Assembly: GCF_037039395.1 (NCBI RefSeq)
Contig: NZ_CP146242.1
Span: 1,849,001-1,913,000, forward strand
Length of the DNA stretch: 64,000 nt
Source: Agrobacterium vitis
GTDB taxonomy: Bacteria > Pseudomonadota > Alphaproteobacteria > Rhizobiales > Rhizobiaceae
Direction of reading: 5' to 3'
In this document: positions 38,541 to 45,920 of the stretch, piece after piece
Layout of the letters: each line of letters starts with the position of its first letter
Numbering within the stretch: the first letter of the stretch is position 1
Translations under genes and position numbers: made by a program
Notes under the pieces: model-generated
Database searches by the model: none
Told to the model about the DNA's origin: nothing
Seen by the model: the letters and a program-made list of their open reading frames with translations, nothing else

Positions 38541-38565
38541 CGGAAAATTGGTCACCAGTTTTCCG
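38541..38565. terminator. Palindrome after cheB, possible terminator and repeat unit
   Basis: Near-perfect 12-bp inverted repeat CGGAAAATTGGT / ACCAGTTTTCCG just after the che operon. It is followed by GACAAACGAAAACA and CTATAGCA, the same order of blocks seen at 43088-43150, so it is probably a copy of a dispersed intergenic repeat that may also end transcription. Confidence 0.5.
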
Positions 38566-38587
38566 GAAAAGACAAACGAAAACAGAA

Positions 38588-38905
38588 AGCTATAGCAGTC
38601 GGACTTGTGCGGTTTTCATAGTACACGACGCAACTTGATCAATTGGCTTCGCCCCCCTCATCCCCCTGCCGGGGACTTCTCCCCGCTGGGGAGAAGAGGT
38701 CCACACGACAGCACTGAGCCTCATCTTAAGGCTGCGGGCAAAGGAGTTTATCAGTTTTTGCGGCGTGTAGAAGGCACAAGAGGATGCCGCAGGTCTCTTC
38801 TCTCCATCGGGGAGAAGGTGGCGGCAGAGGCAAGAGGGGGCGGCAAAGCCGAGAGCCGTTTGTGTCGTGTACTCTGGTTCGGTTTTTCTGCACGATGCTA
38901 TAGCT
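38588..38905. mobile_element. RIME/MITE-like inverted-repeat element, 318 bp
   Basis: Bounded by perfect 10-bp terminal inverted repeats AGCTATAGCA (38588-38597) and TGCTATAGCT (38896-38905). The arms continue to match imperfectly inward: AGTACACGACGCAA against TTTGTGTCGTGTACT, and a CCCCCTC...CTTCTCCCCG...GGGGAGAAG block at 38656-38698 against its inverted counterpart near 38799-38855. The CTTCTCCCC/GGGGAGAAG palindromes are those of rhizobial RIME elements. No transposase is encoded, so it looks non-autonomous. The right end abuts the stop codon of the neighbouring - strand gene. Confidence 0.65.
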
Positions 38906-39477
38906 CACGGTGCCGGGACGTTCCGCTCGGTATCATGTTCCAGGAAGACCTGTCGCGCACGAAGGAGCGCTTCTTCTGGTGGGCGGTTGTTGCGGTATTT
39001 TTCGACAATGATCTGGTGAATTTGGTTGCGGATCTCTTCATTGTCTCTGTCTGCGGGAGGCGACGAGGAGATGAGAGCGTGTCCGCGTTTCATTGACCCG
39101 CCAAAATTCTCACTCTCTTTGTTTTCAGGCATTTCCGAACGCAAAATCGCTTCACACTTGTCCTGGAAATGCTTCAGATCCGGGTGCTGGAGTGCTTGCT
39201 TTGCCTCCTCCAGCCGAGCTTGCAAATCCATCAGCGAATTCAGCAGGAGCATGTCGACTGTTTCAGCGGCGATGATGTCTCCAGTCGGCTGCTCCTTCAT
39301 CCACTGATAATGGCCCGACAAAGGTGGCTCTGTTTGCAACCGCGTGCGGTGGCGCAGCAACAGCCCTAACACGCCCAAGCCGAAAGCAGGTGGGGTGACA
39401 ATCAGCAAAGCTTTGATCCAGTTGGATGAGGATTGCCATGTATCGAAAAGATCAGCCCAGAGATTGTAATCGGCCAT
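38905..39477 (-). CDS. Hypothetical membrane-anchored protein
   Basis: 190 residues, unrecognised. An N-terminal segment MADYNLWADLFDTWQSSSNW is followed by one hydrophobic stretch (IKALLIVTPPAFGLGVLGLLL, about 21-42) and basic RHRTRL, giving an Nout/Cin single-pass topology. The rest is hydrophilic: LLLNSLMDLQARLEEAKQAL may be coiled coil, and the last 60 residues are charged. ATG at 39477 with GGAGGG upstream is convincing. Its TGA abuts the inverted-repeat element, which might have altered the original C-terminus. Confidence 0.68.
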   Translation of the reverse strand: MADYNLWADLFDTWQSSSNWIKALLIVTPPAFGLGVLGLLLRHRTRLQTEPPLSGHYQWMKEQPTGDIIAAETVDMLLLNSLMDLQARLEEAKQALQHPDLKHFQDKCEAILRSEMPENKESENFGGSMKRGHALISSSPPADRDNEEIRNQIHQIIVEKYRNNRPPEEALLRARQVFLEHDTERNVPAP

Positions 39478-39504
39478 TGTCCATCCCTCCCGCATCTAGA
39501 AACC

Positions 39505-39740
39505 GATCGACCACCGGAGGCGTGAGCCTCTGGTGGCCGGGGAGCTAGAAAAATCGTACCATGACGACCGCCTCGACCTTTAAGCCGAAGCTCTGGACAT
39601 GCGTCGAGGCCTCCCCGACCATAAAGAATGGTGGGAGCAGACCATATAAACATGGCCCACCGCCTCAGCCACAAACCTATGGCTGAGGGGTGTCATTTAA
39701 CGGCCGACACCGACCGCATGGTAAGGAGTTTTCTAGGCTC
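39505..39740. other. Highly structured intergenic region, candidate noncoding RNA
   Basis: Five hairpins occur in tandem: CCACCGGAGGC/GCCTCTGGTGG (39511-39536), CCTCGAC/GTCGAGG (39571-39609), GGTGGG/CCCACC enclosing CCAT/ATGG (39630-39661), CTCAGCCA/TGGCTGAG (39664-39687), and GGTGTC/GACACC (39689-39711). No open frame in the 39478-39863 gap has a believable start or homology. Stem density like this is unusual for plain spacer DNA. It could be an sRNA, a 5' leader of the - strand membrane-protein gene, or remains of a mobile element. Confidence 0.4.
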
Positions 39741-39863
39741 CGGGACTGGCCCCGTTCCGACCAATCCTGATGCAACCATAGGGTATTGTCGGCAGGAGGG
39801 GAACAGGGAATTTTGGGGGGCGAATGTAAAACAATGCAGTCGAGTTTGAAGGGCTCGACGAGG

Positions 39864-40571
39864 TTAGGGTGCTTGCACGATGCGACCGCTGCCGTTGATT
39901 TCTGAACGCCGCAACGTCGGGTGACCGGCGAGATCAACATTGCCGCTCCCGGAAATAGACACATCCGCATCTTTCAGCGCTGTCATGTCTGCGTTCCCGC
40001 TGCCGAGGATCACGATTCGTGCGGACTGAGCCGTCAGCCTCTTGAGCTGGGCGGTACCCGACCCTGACATGTCCACATCGACCGTCTCGGCAGCTCCCGT
40101 CGCGGAAACGCTGCCGCTCCCCTTTATGCTCAATCGCAATTGAGGCTGGTTGATGTGCGATAGCGATAGGTTGCCGCTTCCAAGCAGCTTCCAGTCTGTT
40201 ATCGCAGGCCCCGACACGCTGATATAGAGTTTTGATTGAGACCAGCCCAGATGGCAATCCAGGCTCAGCCGGTGGCCATCCAATCGGACATGTTCAACCA
40301 GGGTAGGATCGCCACTGACGATTACTTCCGCCTTATCGCCAGGCTGATAGCGGACCGAAGCCGGCAAATCGATGGTAAGACTGTCGCTGGCGGTAAAGGG
40401 CAGGGTGACCTGATGGTTGGTGGATTGGCTCGATCCGCAGTTGGAGGATGTCGTTGCCCACAATTGCCGGGCTCCACCCCAATTTTCGCCTGAAATTCCG
40501 ATACCCAATGTTAGAAAAACGACTGCACCAATCAGTCCCGTCGTTGCAACGAATGCCAATTTTCTCGTCAT
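39864..40571 (-). CDS. Secreted GIN-domain (DUF2807-type) protein
   Basis: 235 residues. N-terminal signal or anchor (LAFVATTGLIGAVVFLTLGIG), then a domain of repeated beta strands with Gly-Ser-Gly turns (LLGSGNLSL, IKGSGSVSA, MSGSGTAQL, ILGSGNADM, ISGSGNVDL), the signature of the auto-transporter head GIN / DUF2807 beta-helix. It is likely periplasmic or surface-bound; family function is unknown. It is last in an operon with the HAAS-type and PadR genes, 33 bp after the former. AAGGAAC precedes the ATG at 40571. Confidence 0.82.
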   Translation of the reverse strand: MTRKLAFVATTGLIGAVVFLTLGIGISGENWGGARQLWATTSSNCGSSQSTNHQVTLPFTASDSLTIDLPASVRYQPGDKAEVIVSGDPTLVEHVRLDGHRLSLDCHLGWSQSKLYISVSGPAITDWKLLGSGNLSLSHINQPQLRLSIKGSGSVSATGAAETVDVDMSGSGTAQLKRLTAQSARIVILGSGNADMTALKDADVSISGSGNVDLAGHPTLRRSEINGSGRIVQAP

Positions 40572-40604
40572 TGTCCGTTCCTTCAATGAGGTGTCAGGGA
40601 AAGC

Positions 40605-41177
40605 TCAAGCGTGATCCGGGCTTAATTGAGCCAGGCGAAAATGCAGCCGTGCATAGTGGCCGAGTATGCGGATACCGGTGCCCAGCCCCATCAACAACAA
40701 TGCGCCGCCGCCCAGGAACCCGCTGACAAGGCCCGCGCCGATCAGCAGTTGCGACAGCGTTTCTGTTGTTGGTCCATCTAGGGGAAACAGCATCGTGGTA
40801 ATGATGATTTTCACGCCCGCCGCTCCGATGGCCGTGAGTGCAACGCCAAGGCCGAACACGATAAAGAACGCCACGGTAAGCAGGGGCAGTAAAAACAGGA
40901 TGTCAACGATGGCGAGCCCTGCCAGCGCCATCATGGCCGCCAGCATATTCGACAGGCTCCAATGGGATTCGAAACGGCGCAGCCCCATTTCGGCTCTGAG
41001 TTCCCTGGCAATTCTGGCCGGATTGCCCAAGGCCGCCGCAACCTCCTGTTCACTGCGGCCGGAAGCGGCTGATTCGGCAAAGTGAGCCTGATAATCGGCG
41101 ACGATGTCATCCACTTCTTGAGCAGGCAAACTGGCCAGCCCCAGTCTCAGCATGCGTAAGAAGGCATCCTTGGTCAT
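40605..41177 (-). CDS. DUF1700/HAAS-type membrane protein
   Basis: 190 residues. The N-terminal HAAS-like helical domain (MTKDAFLRMLRLGLASLPAQ, then DIVADYQAHF, ALGNPARIARELRAE) is followed by about four membrane segments from residue 80 on. In many bacteria a PadR regulator is paired with such a protein, and the PadR probably responds to or controls it. It overlaps the PadR gene stop by 4 bp (ATGA). Confidence 0.85.
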   Translation of the reverse strand: MTKDAFLRMLRLGLASLPAQEVDDIVADYQAHFAESAASGRSEQEVAAALGNPARIARELRAEMGLRRFESHWSLSNMLAAMMALAGLAIVDILFLLPLLTVAFFIVFGLGVALTAIGAAGVKIIITTMLFPLDGPTTETLSQLLIGAGLVSGFLGGGALLLMGLGTGIRILGHYARLHFRLAQLSPDHA

Positions 41178-41500
41178 GGCAAATCCTCAAGAAGTTTATC
41201 GACGGCGCTTGCAAAGGAGCGCCAGTCGCGGCGATGAGCTTCGAAAATTGTTCGGCCCTGTTCCGTGAGCCGATAATATTTGCGTGGTGGCCCATTGCTG
41301 GACTCAACGATGCGGGTGGCCACCAATCCGTCATTCTGCATTCGACGCATCAGCGGATAGATCGTACCTTCTCCCATGCCGACGGCGCTGACCAATGTAC
41401 TGGCGATTTCGTAGCCATAGCTTTCGCCGTGAGAAAGCACAGCCAGGACGCAGAGGTCGAGGGCGCCTTTCCGCAATTGAACTTGGATCGAGTCAGTCAT
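41174..41500 (-). CDS. PadR family transcriptional regulator
   Basis: 108 residues. Winged helix of the PadR-s type: LRKGALDLCVLAVLSHGESYGYEIA, GEGTIYPLMRRMQNDGLV, GPPRKYYRLTEQGRTIF. It has the short C-terminus of subfamily 2. It probably represses its own operon with the HAAS-type and GIN genes. ATG at 41500 has GAGG upstream; a longer frame to 41533 is less likely. Confidence 0.92.
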   Translation of the reverse strand: MTDSIQVQLRKGALDLCVLAVLSHGESYGYEIASTLVSAVGMGEGTIYPLMRRMQNDGLVATRIVESSNGPPRKYYRLTEQGRTIFEAHRRDWRSFASAVDKLLEDLP

Positions 41501-41523
41501 GGGTACCTCAGCTTTGTATTTTG

Positions 41524-41550
41524 AATATAACAAGCTATCTGTTTATACAA
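41524..41550 (-). promoter_or_regulatory. Candidate promoter of the padR operon
   Basis: On the - strand TTGTAT (41550-41545) and TATATT (41529-41524) are spaced 15 bp apart, about 24 bp before the padR ATG. CTTGT occurs twice around it and could be part of a PadR operator. The spacing is shorter than ideal, so this is tentative. Confidence 0.3.
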
Positions 41551-41779
41551 GGTAGTGGGTTAAGTTTTTCGGCGGGGATGAGTGCGCAAAAGATATGGGG
41601 CTTATGGTTGGAAACGAACTTGGCGCGCCCTGATCTGCCGTCGTATTTCGTCCAACAAATAACCTCCGGTTAACCATGTGGCGTCACAATGGATTTGCCC
41701 GATGCGAATGGGTTGCCCGATATGTTTGGGCTCTTGGAGAGCGATGCATGGCTCCGTTATGGCTGACCGAGGTTGCTTC

Positions 41780-42538
41780 ATGCCCATCATTACCTTCGCC
41801 AATACCAAGGGCGGTGCCGGAAAGACCACGGCGGTTCTGTTGCTTGCGACGGAACTGGTGCGCCGGGGCTACTCAGTTTCGGTGATCGACACCGATCCGC
41901 AGCGCTGGATTTCCCGCTGGTTCGAGGGCGCGGACGGTTATGCCAGCAACTTGCGCGTCGCCACCTATATCTCCGTCAATGCCCTGGCCCGCACCATCGA
42001 GGCTTACCGTGGCAGCTCCGATTATGTGATCGTCGATCTGCCCGGCGCGCAATCACCCTTGCTGGCGACGGCGCTTGGTCTTTCCGATCATGTGCTGATC
42101 CCCATCCAGGGCAGTGCCATGGATGCCCAGGGCGGCGCCCAGGTAATCGAACTGCTGCAATATCTGTACAGCAAGGGCAATATCCGCATTCCCCATTCTG
42201 TGGTTCTGTCGCGGGTTAATTCACTGGTCACCACCCGCGCGCTTCGTGCCGTCAAACTGCTTCTGGCTGAACGGTCAGTGCGGGTTCTGGCGACGCCGAT
42301 CATCGAGCGCGCCGCCTATCGCGATATGTTTGAATATCGCACCAGCCTGCACCGCCTCGACCCGGAGCGGGTCAGCAATCTGGATAAGGCTATCGCCAAT
42401 GCCGAGCGCTATTGCGACGAGGTGGAAATGCTGGTGCCTGCCATCCGCATGCCGGTTGCCGATAACCTGACGAATAGCCGGGCCGATAACGGCAATCGCG
42501 GTTTTGTGGAAATGCCACTGTTGCGGGCCGCCTACTGA
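41780..42538 (+). CDS. Orphan ParA/VirC1-like ATPase
   Basis: 252 residues. Deviant Walker A NTKGGAGKTTAVLLLATEL at residues 8-26, Walker A' region VIDTDPQRWISRW, and Walker B VIVDLPGAQSPL, as in ParA/MinD/VirC1 ATPases. No parB-like partner or partition site lies beside it, so it is an orphan that could position a polar or envelope complex, or be left from a plasmid. ATG at 41780 with GAGG upstream; the open frame extends earlier but without homology. Confidence 0.9.
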   Translation: MPIITFANTKGGAGKTTAVLLLATELVRRGYSVSVIDTDPQRWISRWFEGADGYASNLRVATYISVNALARTIEAYRGSSDYVIVDLPGAQSPLLATALGLSDHVLIPIQGSAMDAQGGAQVIELLQYLYSKGNIRIPHSVVLSRVNSLVTTRALRAVKLLLAERSVRVLATPIIERAAYRDMFEYRTSLHRLDPERVSNLDKAIANAERYCDEVEMLVPAIRMPVADNLTNSRADNGNRGFVEMPLLRAAY

Positions 42539-42544
42539 TAACCG

Positions 42545-43072
42545 TCAGGCCTCGGCAGGGGAAAGATGCCGGAAGGCGGCGACCACCTGTTCGTAGACGC
42601 CGCGTTTGAATGGCACGATCAGGTCCGGCAGTTCTGCCATTGGCTTCCATTGCCATTCATCGAATTCGGCATGCTGGCTGGTCGGCGGCGGATTGATCTG
42701 GATTTCGTTTTCGTCGCCGTCGAAGCGAAAAGCAAACCAGCGTTGTGTCTGGCCGCGAAACTTGCCGCGAAGACCAATGCCGATTAGGGCTGGCGGCAGA
42801 TCGTAATTGATCCAGTTCGGCGCTTCGGCCAGCAGGGTAACGGTTTTCATGCCGGTTTCTTCGTAAAGCTCGCGATAGGCTGCCTCTTTCGGGTCTTCAC
42901 CCGGATCGATCCCGCCCTGCGGCATCTGCCAGAGCTGCGGCGAGCCATCATATTCGGAATTGAGCAGCGGAATGCGGCGGCCGGCCCAGACCAGTCCTTG
43001 CGCATTCAGCACCATGATGCCGACACAGGGGCGATAGGGCAGATCCTCGGCTTTGACGGTGGTCTGGGTCAT
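42545..43072 (-). CDS. rppH: RNA pyrophosphohydrolase RppH
   Basis: 175 residues. Nudix box [23 protein letters not shown] (positions about 54-76) with all catalytic glutamates, [16 protein letters not shown] at the N-terminus and LWQMPQGG before the box, typical of RppH/NudH. It removes pyrophosphate from 5'-triphosphate mRNA to start decay. It is convergent with the ParA gene, 6 bp apart. Confidence 0.95.
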   Translation of the reverse strand: MTQTTVKAEDLPYRPCVGIMVLNAQGLVWAGRRIPLLNSEYDGSPQLWQMPQGGIDPGEDPKEAAYRELYEETGMKTVTLLAEAPNWINYDLPPALIGIGLRGKFRGQTQRWFAFRFDGDENEIQINPPPTSQHAEFDEWQWKPMAELPDLIVPFKRGVYEQVVAAFRHLSPAEA

Positions 43073-43087
43073 GGTGTCCTCACTGGA

Positions 43088-43189
43088 GCATGTCTCCCGA
43101 AAGTGTGCAGCGGTTTCGGGAAAAAGACATGCGAAAACAAAATTCTATAGCATGTCAGGTGATTACCTCATCACGTGACATGCTATAGA
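43088..43189. repeat. Dispersed rhizobial palindromic repeat (two hairpins)
   Basis: First hairpin 43088-43132: GCATGTC and CCCGAAA pair with TTTCGGG and GACATGC. Second hairpin 43144-43189: a 20-bp stem with one mismatch, TCTATAGCATGTCA pairing with TGACATGCTATAGA. The order (palindrome, GAAAACA, CTATAGCA) is shared with 38541-38597, showing the same family. I recall such units as very common between Rhizobiaceae genes. Confidence 0.7.
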
Positions 43190-43210
43190 TCATCGGGCCG
43201 CCTGTAAAAA

Positions 43211-44407
43211 TCACTGTTGCGCTTCCATGGCAAGGGCGGAAACGCCGACGATTTCGATGCCGCGTGCCTTGGCGCCTTCCGCCCATTTGGCAATGGCATT
43301 GACGCTTTCATCAAACGCCGAGGCAACACCGATGGCAGAGCCATTGCGCCGGGCAATCCGCTCCAGCTCGTCCAGCCGTTTCAGGATGGCCTGTTCCTGG
43401 ATCTGGTCGTCCAATTGCAGATCGGCGACGGAAAACGGCATGTTCATCGCCTTGGCGAATGTGGCTGTCAGGGATCTTGCCGAGGAGCCGTCATCGAGAA
43501 ACAGCAGGCCACGCGCCGCAATATCGCGCATGACAGGGTCCATCGCGCCGCTGTCGGACAGGAAACGCCCGCCCATGTAATTCATCAATCCGGTATAATT
43601 GGTCATGCTGGCCATGGCCTTATGCAGGTCACGCAGATTGTCAGTGGCGGGGCGCCCAACCTGCAATGTGCCTCGGCCTGGATCATTTGCCGGGTAACCA
43701 ACAGGCTCCAGCGGCACCTGCAACAGGATCTCATGGCCGCCGCGCCGCGCTTCCTGCATCCAGCGCGACAGGCTGTTGCCGCTGGCGGCAAAACCCAGTG
43801 TCACTTGTTCCGGCAGGTGCTTGATTGCTCTTTGGGTGCCTGTCTGGCTGAGGCCGAGGCCGCTGACGACGATGGCCACCCGTGTTCCATGCGCGCCTGA
43901 CCATGGCCGTGCATATTGCTCGACGGGCCGCAGCCCGTCGCGTCCCGTCACCGGGATTTGCCCCTCTGGACTGTTTTCCAACAGGTCCGGATTGGGCATC
44001 GTTGCCACGCGGGCGTCCTGGCCCACATGCGGCGTGGCGACCAGGGCCGGGCCGGAGCCGCCCCGGCTGGCGGGTGAATATTTGGTGACAACCGAACCGT
44101 CCGGCAGGGTCGAGCGCTCTACTGTGGCGCCGGAGGTCGGGGCGCGGGCTTCCATGCTGCGGGACGGGCCGGGCGCTTTCGCGGCTGGCTCCTCGGCAGG
44201 AACGGCCGCCGCAACCGGCTGGGTCGTGGTGAGCGGAGGCGGATTGCGCAGCGGAAGCGGGGTGAGTGTTGTGTAAACGGACAGGCCGAGAAGAGCGACC
44301 GAGCTTGCTGCTGTCAGTGCCTTGAAGGGAGAGATTTTCGGACCGCCCGTGCGGCGCTTCTTGCGGTTCTGGCCCAAAGCTGCGTGCAGATCAGCGCTCA
44401 ATGTCAT
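43211..44407 (-). CDS. Divergent polysaccharide deacetylase family protein (YibQ type)
   Basis: 398 residues. A short basic cytoplasmic tail (LGQNRKKRRT), one membrane anchor (ALTAASSVALLGLSVYTTL), a Pro/Ala-rich linker about 60-165, then the YibQ/DUF610 domain with VAIVVSGLGLSQTGTQRAI, LGFAASGNSLSRWMQEARRGGHE and GLLFLDDGSSARS. The family shares the polysaccharide-deacetylase fold but not its usual metal site. Homologues lie next to EnvC and CtpA genes, as here. The start is uncertain: GTG at 44455 or ATG at 44443 would extend it, but homologues start near MTLSADLHAALGQ. Confidence 0.85.
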   Translation of the reverse strand: MTLSADLHAALGQNRKKRRTGGPKISPFKALTAASSVALLGLSVYTTLTPLPLRNPPPLTTTQPVAAAVPAEEPAAKAPGPSRSMEARAPTSGATVERSTLPDGSVVTKYSPASRGGSGPALVATPHVGQDARVATMPNPDLLENSPEGQIPVTGRDGLRPVEQYARPWSGAHGTRVAIVVSGLGLSQTGTQRAIKHLPEQVTLGFAASGNSLSRWMQEARRGGHEILLQVPLEPVGYPANDPGRGTLQVGRPATDNLRDLHKAMASMTNYTGLMNYMGGRFLSDSGAMDPVMRDIAARGLLFLDDGSSARSLTATFAKAMNMPFSVADLQLDDQIQEQAILKRLDELERIARRNGSAIGVASAFDESVNAIAKWAEGAKARGIEIVGVSALAMEAQQ

Positions 44408-44536
44408 GTCCTTCGGCGCATTGGATTGGACTGTCCTCTCCATGCCGCGAATCACTTCGCCATTTCGATGACCATGCCTTTCCCTTCCATACGGTTCAAG
44501 CTTTGCCTGCGTGCAACGGGAAAGGCGCTATAAACG

Positions 44537-44565
44537 AAAAATGCCGGCCCCGAGGCCGGCATTTC
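44537..44565. terminator. Intrinsic terminator after ctpA
   Basis: Inverted repeat AAATGCCGGCC / GGCCGGCATTT with a four-base loop, followed on the - strand by a T-rich run. It lies about 20 bp after the ctpA stop and before the YibQ-type gene, so the latter probably needs its own promoter. Confidence 0.87.
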
Positions 44566-44585
44566 GAGGACCTACAATCTGGTCC

Positions 44586-45920
44586 TTACTTCTTCTTGGC
44601 GCTTTCCAGCACGGCCTTGCTTGGGTCCGGCGGGAAGGACGGGTCTGTCTTGGCGCCGCGCAGCAGGTCGAGTGCGTAGTTAAGCTGCACGTCATCCTTC
44701 GGGTCCGGCGGCACATAGGCAACCGAGCCGGAGCCTTCTTCCGTCTCGCTCTGGCCCTGGATATGGCCCGGCAGCGAGGATTCGCCCTCGGTGCGCAGCT
44801 TGCCTTGCAGATCGGCGGGCAGCGGTTCTTCCACCTTGATATCAGGATGGATGCCCGTCCCCTGGATCGACTTGCCGGATGGCGTGTAATAGAGCGCCGT
44901 CGTCAGGCGCAGTGCGCCCTTGTCGCCCATCGGGATGATGGTCTGCACGGAACCCTTGCCGAAGCTGCGGGTGCCGACCACGGTTGCCCGCTTCAGGTCC
45001 TGAAGCGCGCCAGCGACAATTTCAGATGCCGAGGCCGAACCACCATTGACCAGCACGATCAAAGGCTTGCCATCGGTCAGATCGCCAGCGGTGGCATTGA
45101 AGCGGCGGGTGTCTTCCGGATCGCGCGAGCGGGTGGAGACGATTTCGCCCTTCTGCAGGAAGGCGTCGGAGACGTAAATCGCCTGATCGAGCAGACCGCC
45201 CGGATTGAGGCGCAGGTCGAGAACGAAGCCCTTCAGCTTATCGGCCGGGACTTCCTTCTTGATCTTGTTGATCGCGGCTTCCAGATCGTCATAGGTCTTT
45301 TCGGTAAACGAGATCACCCTGACATAGCCGACATCGCCATCGACGCGAGACTTGACGGCGCGGATCGGGATGATTTCGCGCATGACGCTCATCTCGATCG
45401 GCTTGTCAGCGCCCTTGCGCAAAATGGTCAGCTTGATCGGCGTATTGACCGCGCCACGCATCTTTTCAACGGCGTCGTTGAGCTGCATGCCGCGTACGGG
45501 TGTGCCATTGATCTCGGAGATCATGTCGCCGGCCAGAATGCCGGCCTTTGCGCCGGGTGTGTCGTCGATGGGGGTAATGACCTTGACCAGGTCGTTTTCC
45601 ATCGTCACTTCGATGCCGATGCCGCCGAATTCACCCTTGGTCTGGGTCTGCATGTCCGCCGCTTCCTGGGCGTTCATGTAGCTGGAATGGGGATCGAGAG
45701 AGCTCAACATGCCATTGATGGCGGCTTCGACCAGTTTCTTCTCGTCGGGAGGCGTGACATACTGAGCGCGGACACGCTCGAACACGTCTCCAAAAATCGC
45801 CAGTTCCTTGTAAGTGGAATTGCCTGCCGCCTCGGCAGGAACGCCAGCCGAATAAACAACGCTCATCGCCGTCGCGCCCATCAGCGCGCCAACCAGCATT
45901 ATAGAAGCCCTACGTATCAT
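44586..45920 (-). CDS. ctpA: Carboxy-terminal processing protease CtpA (S41)
   Basis: 444 residues. Signal peptide (ASIMLVGALMGATAMSVVYSA), PDZ domain about 95-180 (GGIGIEVTMENDLVKVI, AGILAGDMISEINGTPV), protease core with VNGGSASASEIVAGAL (catalytic Ser) and TRSFGKGSVQTIIP (Lys). It is a periplasmic S41 protease that trims or degrades envelope proteins. The ATG at 45920 follows GGAAAGG. It overlaps the EnvC-type gene end by 11 bp, so the two are co-transcribed. Confidence 0.95.
   Translation of the reverse strand: MIRRASIMLVGALMGATAMSVVYSAGVPAEAAGNSTYKELAIFGDVFERVRAQYVTPPDEKKLVEAAINGMLSSLDPHSSYMNAQEAADMQTQTKGEFGGIGIEVTMENDLVKVITPIDDTPGAKAGILAGDMISEINGTPVRGMQLNDAVEKMRGAVNTPIKLTILRKGADKPIEMSVMREIIPIRAVKSRVDGDVGYVRVISFTEKTYDDLEAAINKIKKEVPADKLKGFVLDLRLNPGGLLDQAIYVSDAFLQKGEIVSTRSRDPEDTRRFNATAGDLTDGKPLIVLVNGGSASASEIVAGALQDLKRATVVGTRSFGKGSVQTIIPMGDKGALRLTTALYYTPSGKSIQGTGIHPDIKVEEPLPADLQGKLRTEGESSLPGHIQGQSETEEGSGSVAYVPPDPKDDVQLNYALDLLRGAKTDPSFPPDPSKAVLESAKKK

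Noticed and set aside
38541..38905. CRISPR array or tandem repeat array after cheB
   Set aside because: The repeats are inverted arms and palindromes, not regularly spaced direct repeats with unique spacers.
39628..39849. 73-codon + strand frame in the structured gap (MVGADHINMAHRLSHK...)
   Set aside because: No ribosome site, no family, and the same bases form several hairpins; more likely noncoding.
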